6,325 bases of DNA from an uncultured beta proteobacterium (GTDB taxonomy: Bacteria; Pseudomonadota; Gammaproteobacteria; Burkholderiales; Rhodocyclaceae): the NCBI GenBank assembly GCA_903930395.1, contig CAIYYE010000383.1, positions 1-6,325 on the forward strand, written 5' to 3'. Every line of letters begins with the position of its first letter. The first letter of the stretch is position 1. A program made the translations under genes and the position numbers. The notes below the pieces were generated by a model. It was not told the DNA's origin. It made no database searches and worked only from the letters and a program-made list of their open reading frames with translations. Below, piece after piece: positions 4,946 through 6,325 of the stretch.

Positions 4946-6325
4946 ACAGGTCATCCAGTTCCATACCCGACGCCCCGCCGAGCAAAAAGGCCAGGCCCTG
5001 ACCCCGGGTCGTCTGCAGAAAACCGGGCTTTTCCTTCGGAACAACCGCCGGACCATCATCGCCATCCAGTGGCTGATCGTCGTTGTCTACGCCGCGATGG
5101 TCATCATCCCGGCGTTTTTACCCTTGCCACCGGAAGACGCGCACATCTGGGACAACCTGCGTCTCTTCGCGCAGTTCTGTTTCTGGGGCCTGTGGTGGCC
5201 GGGCGTCATGATCGCGACGTTGAGCATGGGCCGCGTCTGGTGCGGCGTATTCTGCCCGGAGGGCGCCCTCTCCGAATGGGTCAGCCAGTACGGCCGCGGC
5301 AAGGCGCTGCCGCGCTGGCTCAAATGGTCGGGCTGGCCCTTCGTCGCCTTTGTGTGCACCACGGTTTACGGCCAGCTGGTCAGCGTTTATGAATATCCGC
5401 AAGCCGCCCTGCTGGTGCTCGGCGGCTCGACCGTCGCGGCACTCGGCATCGGCCTGCTCTATGGCCGCGAAAAGCGCATCTGGTGCCGCTACCTGTGCCC
5501 GGCCTCCGGCATTTTCGCCGTCCTCGCCAAGATTGCGCCACTGCATTACACGGTCGACCGCGAAGCCTGGGACAAGTACCGGGGCGATTTCGAACCGGTC
5601 AATTGCGCCCCGCTGCTCGACGTCCGCCGCATGAGCAGCGCCTCCGAATGCCATAGCTGCGGCCGCTGCGCCGGCCAGCGCGATGCCGTCAGCTATGCCG
5701 CCCGCTCGCCGTTCAGCGAAATCCTCGACCCCAATGCCCCGGCCAAAACGCCCGATGCGCTGACCCTCGTCTACGGCGTCCTCGGCGTTGCCACCGCCGC
5801 CTTCCAATGGACGCTCAGCCCCTGGCTGCTCAATGGCAAACTGGCGGCAGCCGAATGGCTGGTCGAGCACGACCATTTCGCACTGCTCGACAACAACGTG
5901 CCCTGGTGGCTGCTCACCCACTACCCGGAAGCCAACGACCTCTTCACCTGGCTCGACGGCGCCCTGATCCTCGCCTACCTGCTCGGCGGCGGCTTCCTGC
6001 TCGGCAGCCTGCTGCTGATTGGCCCAGCCACCGCCGCCCGCGCTCTCAAAAGCGAATACCTGAGCTGGCAACGCCTCACCCTGGCCCTGACCCCCCTGGC
6101 CGCCGCCAGCGTCATCCTCGGCCTGTCGATGCTCACCGTCACACATTTGAAAGCCGAGCACATCTGGCTCGGCTGGCTGCCCAATTTCCGCATCACTTTG
6201 CTCGCAGCCGGATGCATCGGCAGCCTCTGGCTGGCTTTCCAGCTAGTGCTGAGGTCAAGCGCAAAAACCTGCCAAAAATGGTGTGCCGGAATTGCCATGC
6301 TGTGGCCGGTCGGGCTGATGGCGAC
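4938..6325 (+). CDS. ftrD: FtrD: NapH-like membrane polyferredoxin (3'-truncated)
   Basis: This is 462 visible residues from a GTG start overlapping ftrC by eight bases (GTGGCTGA); the frame is still open at the window end. The protein has a basic N-terminus and many membrane segments (about 39-62, 77-98, 130-150, 156-176, 275-298, 340-363, 380-400, 417-438). Its cysteines mark two iron-sulphur clusters: CxxxCP at C102/C106 (WCGVFCPEG) and C183/C187 (WCRYLCPAS), then C223 and CxxCxxC at C238/C241/C244 (CHSCGRC). This is the NapH/RdxA-type arrangement with PF12801-like motifs. FtrD of Bordetella and Brucella is a polyferredoxin thought to take electrons through the inner membrane, re-oxidising FtrB or accepting electrons from iron oxidation; the direction is unproven. 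An extra CxxxC (C445/C449) lies near the visible end. The reading frame lacks an ATG until 5097 and is easily missed. Confidence 0.92.
   Translation, partial: MAEQVIQFHTRRPAEQKGQALTPGRLQKTGLFLRNNRRTIIAIQWLIVVVYAAMVIIPAFLPLPPEDAHIWDNLRLFAQFCFWGLWWPGVMIATLSMGRVWCGVFCPEGALSEWVSQYGRGKALPRWLKWSGWPFVAFVCTTVYGQLVSVYEYPQAALLVLGGSTVAALGIGLLYGREKRIWCRYLCPASGIFAVLAKIAPLHYTVDREAWDKYRGDFEPVNCAPLLDVRRMSSASECHSCGRCAGQRDAVSYAARSPFSEILDPNAPAKTPDALTLVYGVLGVATAAFQWTLSPWLLNGKLAAAEWLVEHDHFALLDNNVPWWLLTHYPEANDLFTWLDGALILAYLLGGGFLLGSLLLIGPATAARALKSEYLSWQRLTLALTPLAAASVILGLSMLTVTHLKAEHIWLGWLPNFRITLLAAGCIGSLWLAFQLVLRSSAKTCQKWCAGIAMLWPVGLMA

Noticed and set aside
5069..5392. 107-aa plus-strand frame inside ftrD
   Set aside because: It is an out-of-frame shadow. 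The real gene is the frame starting with GTG at 4938.
5118..6161. 347-aa open frame on the minus strand
   Set aside because: It lies antisense to ftrD, whose cysteine motifs, Shine-Dalgarno and membrane segments are clear. Its composition (Gly/Gln/Glu/Ala) is typical of a GC-rich antisense shadow.
1..6325. CRISPR array, insertion sequence, tRNA or rRNA
   Set aside because: No regularly spaced repeats, no transposase frames or terminal inverted repeats, and no structural RNA pattern were seen.

Overview
The window is GC-rich, densely coding and entirely plus-strand. It looks like the chromosome of a betaproteobacterium. The Rhodocyclales (Dechloromonas/Azospira-like) are my best guess from protein style and operon composition, but this is inference from memory, not a search.

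Region 1 (1-1297) holds the 3' part of a DeaD/CsdA-type DEAD-box RNA helicase, open at the left edge, followed by a clear intrinsic terminator. Region 2 (about 1295-1753) is a compact iron-responsive control region. It has a sigma70-like promoter whose -10 lies in a Fur-box-like palindrome, a second Fur-like palindrome in the leader, an unrecognised 25-codon hydrophobic ORF with a strong Shine-Dalgarno, and a 58-aa HemP/HmuP protein in the same frame. A C-rich, G-poor stretch of about 100 bases follows.

Region 3 (1754-6325) is a tightly packed operon matching the FtrABCD ferrous-iron importer known from Bordetella and Brucella. It encodes FtrA (P19/Tp34-family periplasmic protein), FtrB (cupredoxin-like periplasmic protein), FtrC (FTR1 permease with two REXXE motifs) and FtrD (NapH-like polyferredoxin, running off the right edge). 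An OprB-type outer-membrane porin with an N-terminal coiled coil sits between ftrA and ftrB, with 2 and 9 bases of spacing. ftrD starts at a GTG overlapping the end of ftrC by 8 bases and has a good Shine-Dalgarno.

The working model is a full outer-to-inner-membrane route. Ferrous iron enters through the porin, is bound by FtrA and possibly oxidised with FtrB, then passes through FtrC, while FtrD moves electrons across the membrane. Fur and perhaps HemP control expression. The least conventional elements are the porin inside the ftr operon, the pairing of HemP with a non-haem iron importer, and the small hydrophobic ORF fused in frame to hemP across a single TAA.
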